Shown here: piece after piece, positions 11,393 to 21,341 of the stretch
How the letters are laid out: every line of letters starts with the position of its first letter
Position numbering within the stretch: the stretch's first letter is position 1
Assembly: GCA_035578155.1 (NCBI GenBank)
Contig: JAPWDM010000015.1
Location: 9,628,709 to 9,692,708, forward strand
From: Brachynemurus nebulosus
Lineage: Eukaryota > Arthropoda > Insecta > Neuroptera > Myrmeleontidae
Direction of reading: 5' to 3'
DNA: 64,000 bases
The notes under the pieces: model-generated
Told to the model about the DNA's origin: nothing
The model's input: only the letters and a program-made list of their open reading frames with translations
Databases searched by the model: none
Translations under genes and position numbers: made by a program

Positions 11393-11928
11393 TTGATTAC
11401 TTTTAAGTGTCTATAACTGTACTTTTATTATGTATTTATAAATCAAACTAAAACAAACAGATACATTCAACAGCTGCAACCATCTATGTGTGTATTGACT
11501 GTATATGTATATGTATTAAGTGTTCTATGGGTATTAAAGTTCAAAACAATTTTTATAAATCAAAACAAACAGATACAAAAAACTGCTTAACGCTGCTCTA
11601 ACCATCTATGTATGGTGTTTGTGTATGCATATAATATGCGTGTGTTTCAACTCAATTCTCTAACTAAAAGGCTACGTATGTATGCAGTTTACTGATTTTA
11701 TTCCAATGTATTCAAAGACTTGTAAAAACTTATTCAAAAAATATTTTTATTATTGCGTAATATTCTATGTAATACTATTCAATTGCTAATAAACAACAAA
11801 ATGTCTGCCCAATTTGAACCATTTAAACTATTTTAACTATATTTTCGTATTTTTGCCAAATTGTCCTAAATTCGAATCTAAATGCTAAGAAAAAAACTAA
11901 AAATATCCGTCTCGACTGGACCAAAATT

Positions 11929-12760
11929 TGTTGACGCGACTAGGTTTTTTGTGACAATTTGGTAAAACTAAATTCCTATTAAATTTTGTTGTAAACTAAA
12001 TCAAAAAAAAAGATAGCGGACTGTAAAAAAGAATGAATACAAATTGAAACTGTACTCACCGATTATTCCTCTTCCATTTTCTTAATTGTAGATAATTATC
12101 GGGTCAAGGAAAATATTTGGAAGGTAAGGAGTTATAGGTGGTGACCCTTATTGAATTTTATTTTATTCGTTCAGGTGAGTTTCGTGTAATTTTGTACTGA
12201 TGCTAAATTTCACTATGATTTTGAAGGTAGTTAAACTAATTGCAAAAAAATGAACTAACGCGAAATTTCTAATGCGAAACAACACTAATTAACACTAATT
12301 TTAATTGTGAGTTTCTTTGTTGCGAAAAAAACTACTCTAATTGTAAGTAACTTTGTACAAACGAAAGACTAATTGCGAACTAGTTGCATCGATCGATTCT
12401 ATCTAACTAACTATAGAACGCGAGCAAAAGTTTTCGAATTTAAACCCGAAAAAGGTTCGACAAACAAAAAAAAACTATTTAACCATTACGTAATGATTAA
12501 AAATAACAAAAAAATAACTTAAATTGGCGTTATAGAGAAGTGCCCGGCGAAGCCGGGACACCAGTCAAACGCGTGTCGAGGGATGGTTAGCCAATCGACA
12601 ACTAAAACACCACACCACTAATCGTTCTATTTTTCAAAATAAACAAAAATTCAAATAGCTCAGACAAATAAATAAACGGTTTACTATTTAAACAACACCA
12701 TCTATTGAAATTGAAATATATTATTTTATGCATATGCAATCAACACAGGTGGCGCAGACA
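11929..12760 (-). repeat. BEL 5' LTR (right copy)
   Basis: An 832-bp LTR, the fuller of the two copies. It should carry the promoter for the minus-strand polyprotein. The outer edge GCAGACA abuts the ATTTA target duplication. Confidence 0.95.
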
Positions 12761-12779
12761 ATTTATTTTACTTTTATAG

Positions 12780-13992
12780 TGGACTCACGTTAAATGTGGC
12801 TATTGTGGTGGGTTGATTGAAATTCATAATGAAGTAGATCATCCTTATTTTGAAGGATTTAATGAGGAAGTGCATATTTGGTGCTTGGCAGAAGACGCTG
12901 TTTTGACAATAGCTGATAAGTAAAATAATACATGTATTTATTATTTCAACATTTAAGTAAGTAGAGTCAATCAATCACTTATTTCTGTTTTCTTTGCTGA
13001 AGAGACATTATCGACTTACCTGAGCTAGTAGAACAAGTAGAAGAAAGTCAGGTACCCGAACCAACTCAAGAATCTGAATCTGAAGAAATTGAATCAGCTT
13101 CAGCAGTTTTAATAGACACCAATCAGCTGGACAAACTATTGATAGGAATCGTAGAGAATAAAGAACCGCTATGGAACTATCGGTTACTAGCGGCACAAAG
13201 AACCAGATTAAAAAAAGATGGTTTGTGGCAGGAAGTAAGCAACTGCCAAAACGGTTAGTATACTTTTATACTTTACTAGATTTTATATCGCCCATTAAAC
13301 GTACATGTATATTTTTACTTGATACTAGTTCTATTTTTACCACTAGAGGCGCGTGTGAGAATTTTTGCATCGCCAGTATGTTTAATTAGCATAGAAATAT
13401 GCAGATTTTATATTACCAATTAAACGTATACTTGTTTCCTTACTTGGTATCGTTTCTAATTTTACCGCCAGAGGCGCGCACGAAATAACCCGTTACGGTA
13501 ATTAATGTTCAAACGAATTTAATTTATGTCTTTGTTTAGGATTGTATTCAGCTAAAGAAGCTGAAAAAGGTAGCAATACCTCCGAGATTCATATAGCAAA
13601 GCAAGAAAGAAATATTTAGAAAATTTGAACCAAAGCACTGAAAATGGTGCAGGGGAGATTCCATTAAGAAACCATCGTTTCGACGTTATCAAGCGATGAG
13701 CTTTTTTAGCGATGTGCTGACGTACAAAAGGTAGATAACTTTTTTACACAACATATATGAAACTTTCAATAATGAGAATGTTTTTACAATTGTATTACTG
13801 TAAATATTACTAATTTGCAGAATTATTTCCTCGGTGAGATTGAGGCAACCATCGTCTTCTTCGTCGCAAGATATAGAAATACACGAAGAAAATATAGAAA
13901 ATATACCACCTTCCGACAGTTCGCTAATATTTGAGCCATTGCAGTGCACTAGTCAATTACATTCAGATAACAGATCTACTTTTTGTTTTTAG
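12780..13992 (+). pseudogene. MADF/SANT-type DNA-binding gene, spliced and broken
   Basis: Four plus-strand exons with GT-AG borders in compatible phases: 12780-12919, 13003-13253, 13540-13730 and 13821-13992. The first exon encodes a short Cys/His-rich piece (CGYCGG, VDHPYFEGF, HIWCLAED). The second encodes an acidic stretch, then the first half of a MADF domain (QLDKLLIGIVENKEPLWNY, LWQEVSN). The third gives the second half (YLRDSYSKARKKYLENLN, SFRRYQAMSFLSDVL) but needs two frame changes, and a stop replaces the expected Trp near 13570. The last exon is Ser-rich and acidic and ends at TAG 13990. MADF proteins are sequence-specific DNA binders and are sometimes encoded by PIF/Harbinger elements. 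Whether this was a host gene or a transposon gene is not clear. Confidence 0.7.
13273..13495. repeat. Diverged tandem pair of about 85-bp units within an intron
   Basis: 13273-13360 and 13405-13495 align over most of their length: AGATTTTATAT..., then ATTAAACGTA, then a segment ending CCRCYAGAGGCGCGYRYGA. Identity by eye is about three in four. Confidence 0.75.
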
Positions 13993-14098
13993 CGAATTTC
14001 CAGAATGGAATTCAGCTATTACAGCTACTGTCATGACGCGACTTGAGGCCGGGACTATGGCAGAAATTTGTTTTGAAGTCCCTAGAAACCGAAAATAA

Positions 14099-14109
14099 TA
14101 TTCACTAAA

Positions 14110-14187
<78 letters not shown>

Positions 14188-15094
14188 GCACGATAACTCT
14201 CGAACGAAAGGTCCTAGGTTTACGAAATTTGGTGAAAATGTTGGAAGTCCCAAACCGTTGGACAAGTTCGTTAGCCAGATACGTCGGATGCCAGGAACAT
14301 GGTTTTTGTTCTTGCAAAAAATTAGTTTTTTGGCAAAATTTCCACTTATTCAAAAATATTTGCGAAATTTTTGTACACCATTTAAACGAGGAGAAAAAAT
14401 TACATAAAATTGGTTTAAAAAAAACTATTATTCTATGTCTACTAGTTTCCGAGAAAAATTAATTTTTATAAACGGACACTCGCTATGTTATGTAGGATGC
14501 TGCGATAGGGGTATATAATATATTATTTGGTTACTGAAGTCAAATGACGATTTATAGAATTAGTACATATGTACATAATATGTACTACGATACTACCAAC
14601 ATATTCGTCAAAGATCTATATGCATGTACATAATAAACTATGAAATAAAAAGTCCCCAAGTGCAAGTTGTACTTGGTGTAAAAAAATCCGCCTCTTTTCA
14701 ATGGTGTAAAAAAATGTCGCAAAAATTTTTGAATTTGGGGAAATTTTTGCGAAAAACTAATTTTTTTCACGAAAAATGCCCAAAAAACTATGTTCCGAGC
14801 ATCGCATGTATGGTAAGGTTTTTTCTCCACTTAACATATTAATAGCAATCATATTTTTTAGCGCAATGTTTCACAAACAGAACTAAAATACCCCTGTCGC
14901 AGCATCCTGCATAACATAGCGAATTTCCGTTTACAAAAGTACGTTTTTCTCGGAAACTAGTTGATATAGAATAATTGCAAATAGAAAAAACGTTCTTTAT
15001 GTGATTTTTTCACCTCATTCCAATGGTGTTAAAATCAAATTTTTTTCACGAAAAACGTTTAAGAAACCGTAGGTAAAGAAATGACATTCACTAA

Positions 15095-15177
<83 letters not shown>

Positions 15178-15180
15178 GGA
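14099..15180. repeat. Repeat block bounded by two (TA)n tracts, with inverted arms
   Basis: The phrase TTCACTAAARTTTATATA precedes a (TA)n tract at both ends (TA tracts 14112-14182 and 15099-15174). Between them, 14440-14516 is repeated in inverted orientation at 14889-14960 (ACCCCTGTCGCAGCATCC, TTTCTCGGAAACTAG). A further loose inversion around GCAAAAATTTTTG is near 14300 and 14720. No protein is encoded. This looks like a foldback-type or MITE-like repeat. Confidence 0.7.
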
Positions 15181-15349
15181 AGGAATTAGTTAAATTTTTA
15201 TTTTTACGTAAGCAATAAATTATATTTTTTTGTATTTTTTATAATAATATTTTAATTTACAAAATAAATTTGTTATTAATTGAATTGATCGGTTGAAAAA
15301 GGTACATATTCCATAAAAATGACAAAATGAGTTTTGTATTTTAGACTAG
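15175..15349. other. AT-rich spacer, nothing recognised
   Basis: Only short A/T runs and no open frame; it separates the (TA)n block from the LINE 3' end. Confidence 0.6.
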
Positions 15350-16333
15350 CCTCCATCTGTTGGGTGTAAAAAAAAAAAAACATATTCTATTCACATAAAG
15401 GACTAATAGTCCAAATTAGACTGTTTGTTAAACGATATAACCTAGTTAGACCTTACATAGCCTTAATATCATTTTTGAAATAGCAAAAAAGTAAAATAAT
15501 TGTATTAAAATATATAAAATCTTGTAAAAACATTAAAAAGTAGTAATTTAAATTTAATTTGTAAATATTGACTTGAAAAAGGAACATATTCCACAGAATT
15601 TTTACATAAATAGTTTATATACTTTAAAACATTTATTTCATTTTCATGGCTAAATATGGGCTACTAACCTAGATGAACACATTTCCTATAGAAAAGTTTG
15701 CTGTGAAAAAATTACTTTTCATATAAATTTTTTTTTTTGCTTTACCTTTTTTGGCCTCCGACTAATTGTCATTATCAGCCATATAATGTACACTATAATT
15801 ACTTTTGTATTAACAACAATTATACAACAATTTCAACAGACTATAGATTAGACACAGTTGCCAAGAGGCTTGTCATGGCTTTCACAAAAACGTACACAAG
15901 AGGCCCCTGATTAAAAGGCTCAGACAGGTAGGGACACATAGGATACACAAAATTATACGTACATTTATTATACCTGACACTGTATGTTTTTCAGAAATAC
16001 TACAATGGAATCAAAAATTGTGTGATTATTTAGTGATAGTAAATGCATAGTATTAGCTGGAAATTGAACTTTTAATTTTTGTAAATTTTTTATTAAACTT
16101 CTCCGATGGTGATGATAACGGGCACAAGCAAAAAGAATATGATCGATATCTTCTACTTCACCATCTGTCTCACAATATGGATGGGCTGATAATCTGAAGC
16201 GGTACAGACTATTTTTAAGTGAAGTATGATTCGTTTTTAGACGATTAATGGTGATAAGAAATACTCTTGGTCGATCATAATTAGAAAACCATGGCTTACG
16301 AGAAAATTAAGATTGAATTTCCCATGTGTATTT
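15350..16333 (-). mobile_element. 5'-truncated LINE copy B (C-terminal zinc finger and 3' UTR)
   Basis: Minus-strand 3' end of an RNase H-bearing LINE. The C-terminal tail is readable from about 16270 down to 15985 with the usual CxxxH..C-type finger (PYCETDGEVEDIDHILFACARYH). A 3' UTR of about 600 bp follows, ending at a T-run and ACACCCAACAGATGGAG (as read on the minus strand). The segments 16262-16333 and 15350-15475 recur in copy A at 17083-17150 and 16961-17080, so the two are the same family. The abrupt left start near 16333 is ordinary 5' truncation. Confidence 0.8.
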
Positions 16334-16623
16334 ATTTATTTCTTTTAGGGATCGGTGTAAATCAAAAGATCGGTCTTTTTTCTTTAAATTTTTTTTATTA
16401 AGTATAGTTTTAAACAAAAATAGGTACACGATGATCACTTTTTTAACTTGTAAAATTTATAATTATATTAAAAATTTGTGCATATGCAAGAAAGTGCTCT
16501 GTGAAGAATCAAAGATCACCAATTGAATTTATAATTTTTATTAAATATATGTAAAAATTGATACAATATTGAAATTTTTAAAATACATAGTACAATTAAA
16601 TAATACATTTTGAAGAGAATAAA
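16334..16623. other. AT-rich spacer, nothing recognised
   Basis: No coding sequence or repeat recognised. It lies between LINE copy B and the orphan ORF's stop. Confidence 0.5.
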
Positions 16624-16960
16624 TTACAAAATTCGCCATTCAGCACCCCCAACGATTTCGAGAAAGTCCAGCGTTTTGAATTCCAGTTTATGAGTTAGTC
16701 CAATGGGTCCATTATTCATAATACCCAGTTTTATGTTGCTCTGCAGCCATGCAAGCATCTGCTCGTTCAAATTGTCAAATCTCGCCGGCAATGATATGTA
16801 TCCAATTTCTAATTCCAATATTGTCTTCATTTTTGATGAATCGAATTTTGATGGTAGTTGACTGGCTCCCATTATTTTATATACTTTTCCAATTTCCATA
16901 TCAGAAAGTTTAATCCATCGTTTAACAGCGCTAAGATGATTCAATTCATCCACAAAATCT
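16624..16960 (-). pseudogene. Small orphan ORF, possible OB-fold-like protein, 5' end lost to a LINE
   Basis: About 112 codons without a stop on the minus strand (DFVDELNHLSAVKRW ... GGAEWRIL). Central features are WIKLSDMEIGKVYKI, then a beta-rich stretch ending in LPARFDNLNEQM. The first ten residues of the open frame (MFFFLHPTDG) come from the LINE 3' end, so the true N-terminus is missing. The pattern (a short protein, GKxYxI near the start, LPxRF about 45 residues later) is one I associate with small proteins found near virus-like capsid genes in insect genomes. That is memory, not a search. It lies about 3.3 kb from the capsid block and on the same strand, with LINE and DNA-element insertions between them. 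Confidence 0.5.
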
Positions 16961-19792
16961 CCATCTGTTGGGTGTAAAAAAAAAAACATATTCTATTCAC
17001 ATAAAGGACTAATAGTCCAAATTAGACTGTTTGTTAAACGATATAACCTAGTTAGACCTTACATAGCCTTAATATCATTTTACTCTTGGTCGATCATAAT
17101 TAGAAAACCATGGTTTACGAGAAAATTAAGATTGAATTTCCCATGTGTATTTACCTTTTATCTGAGAGAAACTTTTCCAAAATGTTTGCCAATCTTCACT
17201 AGCCCTTTTCATTAGTACGCTTTGTAAATCTTTATATAAAATTCCTGATATCGTTGGATTAGACATATTAGAGCCTTTTTTAGCCAGATGATCCGCAGTT
17301 TCATTACCATCACATCCATCATGTCCCTTTATCCATTTAATAGCGGTTACCTTACCCTCGTATTCCAATTTTTTCAACAGTTCAATTATTTTCAGTATTT
17401 TGATATTCGTAGCTCTATTTAGTGACGGCCATTTTAGTTTCATTATCGCGCTTTTAGAATCTGGCATAATTGTACAGTTTTGGTATTCTTTGCTGTTTGC
17501 ACCGGTTGCTATATATTTTAAACATTCCAATATGGGTGTGTCCACGGTAACTCACGTTACCAAGTGAATCAAAATTTGATAGTTTTTGTATTATAACAAC
17601 ACTAAGTTAAAACATTTTTTAATTGGAATTTTTCCTAGTATTAGCATGATGATCTGCTTTTACCATCATTTTTTTTAAAGCTTTTGGGTTGTCCACAACT
17701 GAAATAATAATTTGAACATTTCGGTAACTCACGTTACAAAAAAGGGACAGTACAAAATTTACTTTGGAGTCAATTGCTTTTTTCTGCTCCCGATTCAAAG
17801 TTACAAGAATAATTTTTTTTTATATTCAACCTGTGTGTGTTATATAGAAGATGATAAGTTTGTCAAAATTTTCCTATGCCTGTAGAAGACTTTATTATTA
17901 AAATTCCATATCAATGTCGGTAACTCACGTTACATTTTGTCTTCATTGGAAAATAGTCTGAAAACAGTTATATAAAATAATTATTATTTGTATACATTAC
18001 TCAAATCAATGTATACAGTTTTTAAAAGAATATTTTACAATGTTGAAGCTCTTTTTTTATATAGAAGTATTTTAGAAAAGAAGTGTTTGGGCAAACAAAT
18101 TAAGCGACACATATGAAATACTAGGAAAGTTTTATTATTACTAAATATCATAATAACAGAAAAATTTTATAATACCTGTTATAAACTATAAAATACTAGT
18201 CTAAAACAATAGAAGTTTTAAACAGAAGGTGAAAAAGTAGCCTATTTATTTTAATCCTACAATTTATAGTAGGCTGTCTTATAATACTGGTTAAAACATT
18301 TCTAAATTCATAATGGGAAACCCTTACTGTTTTTTACTTCTCTTTAATATTAACTGATCTTTTGAACTTCTAGTACATCCTACCACCTTTCATTTCAATT
18401 TCTGGGTAAGGAAGTATATTTAAAACCTGTCAACACTAACAAAAGTAACGTCATTTTCATCTATTTTGAAAAGTTTGTTATTTTGTCCAGAAACACTCTT
18501 CAAACACATAACTTTTGCTTCAGGGATGGCATCCTCATTACTCTGGCACACATCATTTCTCGAATAAAGAAACAACTAAAGAAATAACTGCTATTTAAGA
18601 AACTCCGTAACGTGAGTTACCATTTTGGTAACTCACGTTACATTTTTTAGGTACGTTAAATTTACATTTTTGTTTTTTGTAAAAATATAAAAAAATTAGT
18701 TCTGCAATCAATGAGTTATTTGTGAAGAGAATACAAAAAATCATATGTCTAAGTCCAATTTCTTAAAAGTTACAGAAACAAATTAATGTTCTGGTAACTC
18801 ACGTTACAGTTACTGAGTTGCTAATCTTTCATCCATTTCATAATTTTATGAAATTAGTTTGAATTAAAAGCTTTAGGGTTATAGTTACCTTAGATCCTGT
18901 AGATCATTCTTCTTTTATCAAAACTTCTCAACTTTCAACTATAACTGTAATATTATTCTTAAAAAGCATACAAAAAAATCAACACACCATTAACAATCAA
19001 CATAGTCTCCAAACAACTGGCAAAAAAACAAACAAAACACAAGTTCCCTGCAAAAACACAGTGGTGCCCACTTCCTACATCTAATACACAACACAATACC
19101 AGTAATATTATAATTTTATCATATTTTTTATTTTTTTATGTTATGGACCTTTTGTTGTGGACAGACCCATATGGCCGTTAGTTCCGATGTGTAAATGGAG
19201 CAGTCATCGGGTAACTTGAAGGACTGACTAAGGCCAGAAATTGGATCGTAAAATGCCGCCCCAACCTCGGCTGGATTCACAGATCCATCGGTATACAAAG
19301 TATGGATTTCTGAGTTTATTGTATTATGTTCGCTTGAGTTTCGCCAGATGTGATCATTACAGAAAGTGAATTCATAGGGGTATTGATGGTAAGGAACTAC
19401 TGAATGTTTAAATACTCGTACTTGATTGGAGTAAGTATTTAAAAATCGATGGTTTTCAACTAAGGGTGGTATAGTTTTGTTTTTCCAGTAGTCTTCAACT
19501 ATTATTTTGTGCGATAATTCTGAAGTCTTATTAACGATACGGAAGCTATTATCAGGAATTCTTTGACAGAGAAACTTATCACTTAAATACTGCCGTCTGA
19601 TGTGAAGTAGCATTTCTCCAGCCAATACAAGTAATGCATTTATTGGAGTCGACCTCATAACACCTAATGATTGCCTTAACGCTTTGTATTGTAATATATC
19701 TAATTTTTTTAAAACAGCTTTAGAAGCGGATCTATATACCATACATCCATAACCCATGATACTCCTGATTAGCGCCTTGTAGGGATGGAAAA
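16961..19792 (-). mobile_element. LINE copy A (RT tail, RNase H, 3' UTR), interrupted
   Basis: Minus-strand LINE with RNase H, probably of the I group. 19128-19790 carries the end of the reverse transcriptase (LIRSIMGYGCMVYRSASK ... LQYKALRQSLG) and the start of RNase H (LYTDGSVNPAEVGAAF, SELTAI). The RNase H continues at 17126-17529 (LECLKYIA, DSKSAIMKL, WIKGHDGCDGNETADHLAKKG) after the insertion at 17534-19168. A stop follows YTWEIQS. The sequence then jumps, with the C-terminal finger deleted, to the 3' UTR at 16961-17080. The 5' end is truncated at about 19792. It is not functional. Confidence 0.88.
17534..19168. mobile_element. 1.6-kb non-autonomous DNA element with GGGTSTGTCCAC ends and ATAT duplication
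   Basis: Terminal inverted repeats GGGTGTGTCCAC and GGGTCTGTCCAC are flanked by ATAT on both sides (17530-17533, 19169-19172). Taking it out with one ATAT brings the two RNase H halves of LINE A back into frame, which confirms the borders. No transposase is present. The near-palindrome GTAACTCACGTTAC occurs about six times inside (near 17547, 17724, 17920, 18605, 18622, 18793), once right next to the left end. Superfamily not established; Sola elements also use 4-bp duplications and G-rich ends, so that is one possibility. Confidence 0.85.
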
Positions 19793-19799
19793 GGCGCGC

Positions 19800-19915
19800 G
19801 CAAAATCGATTCTCTTATTTAAAATCGACTTACATTTTTTCGATTCTCAAAGTCGATTAATTGACTCTGAAAGTCGACTTTTCGACTTAACTCGACTTTT
19901 CAAAAATTTATTAGT
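19800..19915. repeat. Cluster of TCGACTT / AATCGA motifs
   Basis: Irregular array of short TCGACTT, AGTCGAT and TCGATTCT words. Similar TTCGA-rich patches occur at 46110-46175 and 46915-46960. No function assigned. Confidence 0.5.
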
Positions 19916-19957
19916 TTAAAATAAAAATTTATTTAAATAATTCACTGTTGAGAGATT

Positions 19958-20150
19958 TACTTTGTGAAACTCCATTTTAAATATTGAAAAATATTTAAAG
20001 TTCGATTACTTTGTCTATTTCACGAATTAAAAATTATTTTTACTGAACGCGTTTTCAACCTTTCGGTCATCGTCAGAGTAGAAAGATGAAAATAATTAAT
20101 GGGAATTTATAGGTAAGAAAGATATATAGGAGGGGTGTAATATTAATGAA
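19958..20150 (+). repeat. Flanking sequence shared with the second virus-like locus
   Basis: TTTACTTTGTGAAACTCCAT, then CTTTCGGTCATCGTCAG, then a TATTAATG/GGGG-type stretch, in the same order as at 58016-58215. Identity by eye is roughly 60 percent. It may be a terminal or regulatory part of the virus-like element; that is inference from its position beside capsid genes at both loci. Confidence 0.5.
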
Positions 20151-20220
20151 TTGGGAAAACCCATAAAATTTTTGTATCGAAGCAACTAAATATACGTGTA
20201 AAGAAGAAAGCAATTAAACC

Positions 20221-20277
20221 AGTTTGTAGGTACCGATATGAAAAAAATTTTTTTTTTCATATCGGTACCTACAAACT
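20221..20277. repeat. Perfect 27-bp hairpin at the end of the capsid gene
   Basis: Arms 20221-20247 and 20251-20277 are exact reverse complements around a 3-base loop (AGTTTGTAGGTACCGATATG... as read on plus). The word CCTACAAACT of the right arm recurs twice more directly after it, up to the stop codon of the capsid frame. It could be a terminator-like or end structure, or a scar of the rearrangement that cut the capsid gene. Confidence 0.95.
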
Positions 20278-20290
20278 CGTACCTACAAAC

Positions 20291-21181
20291 CTACAAACTT
20301 AATTTCGCAGAATTTAAATAAACTTTGACGTCTGACAGTTCACAGTGATCGAAAATACTGGAATCTTTATCTTTTTTATTTCGTCGATCCGTTTGTAGAG
20401 CGAATATAATGTAGCGTGGTTTCTCCAGCTGAGTCGATGTTTTCACCGTCCAAATGTTTTGTCTAGCTGTTGGAATCGTTGGCTGTATATGCATATCCCA
20501 TGATCGAAAAGCAATTGTAATATCTCGACTATTTTCCACATATTTCAACAACTTCAGTTTCTGTTCATCTGCAACCGTAACGTGTGGAACCATCCATTGA
20601 ATTTTATGTATATGGAAAGTGACATCATCCGTTGGTGATATGACTGCATCGTGATCCGTCCGAGCTCGAGTCAGAATTAGTTGATGTTTTGCATTGATGA
20701 TAACTTTCTTGTAATGGTTAAGAAATCCAAACATCCGCGCCAATGGTAGACAGAAATTGAAGTAGCCTTTTTCCGTTACTTTAATTGTTTCACCTGGACA
20801 CCATCCGGCGTTGTAGAGTAGTTTGTTTTCATTTTCGTTTAATGCCAAATAATTGATTAACGTTGTTGTCGGTCCCACGTACTTGCATTGATCGATTTCC
20901 ACGTCGTTCAGTTCATATCGTATTTCTTCAAACAGGTACGCCAATGAATTGTTGGATAATTCCGCTGTAGTCGATACTGCTTTGTCACTCTTCAACAATT
21001 GTCCTTCCACATACAGACAACTTTCGTGCGGTAGCAGGATCAGATCTTGATTTTGACAGCATAGTCGAATTTCGTCGCTGTTTCCAAACGCATTTAGAAA
21101 CGGCGAATAGCAGTGATACTCGATGTTTGAAATGCTCTCATCGAAATCGATTCCAGTATTGATGCTTAAAATGCTGCTCAT
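20291..21181 (-). CDS. Virus-like major capsid protein, probable double jelly-roll, C-terminally truncated
   Basis: A 296-codon open frame starting at ATG 21181 (MSSILSINTGIDFDES). Features: an N-terminal segment leading into FGNSDEIRLCCQNQDLILLP, an EEIRYELNDVEIDQC segment, GYFNFCLPLARMFGFLNHYKK, then LILTRARTD, and a C-terminal block with FRSWDMHI and LEKPRYIIFALQT. This arrangement matches a family of insect and other invertebrate genome proteins that I believe are double jelly-roll capsid proteins of integrated DNA viruses or virus-like transposons; no search was made. I recall family members running to well over 400 residues, so this copy probably lacks its last third. It ends at VYLNSAKLSL right before the hairpin. 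There are no stops or frameshifts within it. It overlaps the upstream small gene by ATGA. Confidence 0.6.
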   Translation of the reverse strand: MSSILSINTGIDFDESISNIEYHCYSPFLNAFGNSDEIRLCCQNQDLILLPHESCLYVEGQLLKSDKAVSTTAELSNNSLAYLFEEIRYELNDVEIDQCKYVGPTTTLINYLALNENENKLLYNAGWCPGETIKVTEKGYFNFCLPLARMFGFLNHYKKVIINAKHQLILTRARTDHDAVISPTDDVTFHIHKIQWMVPHVTVADEQKLKLLKYVENSRDITIAFRSWDMHIQPTIPTARQNIWTVKTSTQLEKPRYIIFALQTDRRNKKDKDSSIFDHCELSDVKVYLNSAKLSL

Positions 21182-21339
21182 TTTTTCCTCTTCAACTTGA
21201 AACCCAATTGTCGAAGAAATTGTTTGTTCTCTCTTGTTAATGGCGGTCGTTGTTGCTTCTTCCTCACCGATCCGTTCACCTTGGTGGCAAGTTGTAGACT
21301 GATCGGTCGCACCACAGTTTCGTCTTTAAATACCAACAT
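21178..21339 (-). CDS. Small basic protein (53 aa) between the two capsid genes
   Basis: Begins ATG at 21339, two bases after the stop of the upstream penton-like gene, and ends TGA at 21178-21180, overlapping the start of the capsid gene by four bases (ATGA). The protein is strongly basic, with RKKQQRPP in the middle and a C-terminal KLKRKK; the last third (ENKQFLRQLGFKL) looks like a short helix. A basic protein encoded within a capsid block could bind packaged DNA, but that role is a guess. The tight packing with both neighbours is the main reason to believe it is real. Confidence 0.65.
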   Translation of the reverse strand: MLVFKDETVVRPISLQLATKVNGSVRKKQQRPPLTRENKQFLRQLGFKLKRKK

Positions 21340-21341
21340 TT

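Larger units (their letters stand above)
5935..12760 (-). mobile_element. BEL/Pao LTR retrotransposon, complete ends, no integrase
   Basis: A 6.83-kb element flanked by a perfect 5-bp target duplication ATTTA (5930-5934 and 12761-12765), as expected for BEL/Pao. The LTRs are 5935-6712 and 11929-12760. On the coding strand the 5' LTR is followed by a primer site TGGTCCAGTCGAGACGG (about 11910-11926), and the 3' LTR is preceded by a purine tract AGGGGGCGGGG (about 6713-6725). One long gag-pol frame lies between them. The stretch 6713-7381 where integrase should be encoded has none, so the element would need an outside integrase. The intact ends and frame point to a recent insertion. Confidence 0.95.

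Noticed and set aside
14624..14842. Frames on both strands within the TA-bounded repeat
   Set aside because: They arise from inverted repeat sequence and have no protein features.
20221..20277. Rho-independent bacterial terminator
   Set aside because: A stem followed by T-run looks similar, but the setting is a eukaryotic genome; kept only as a hairpin.
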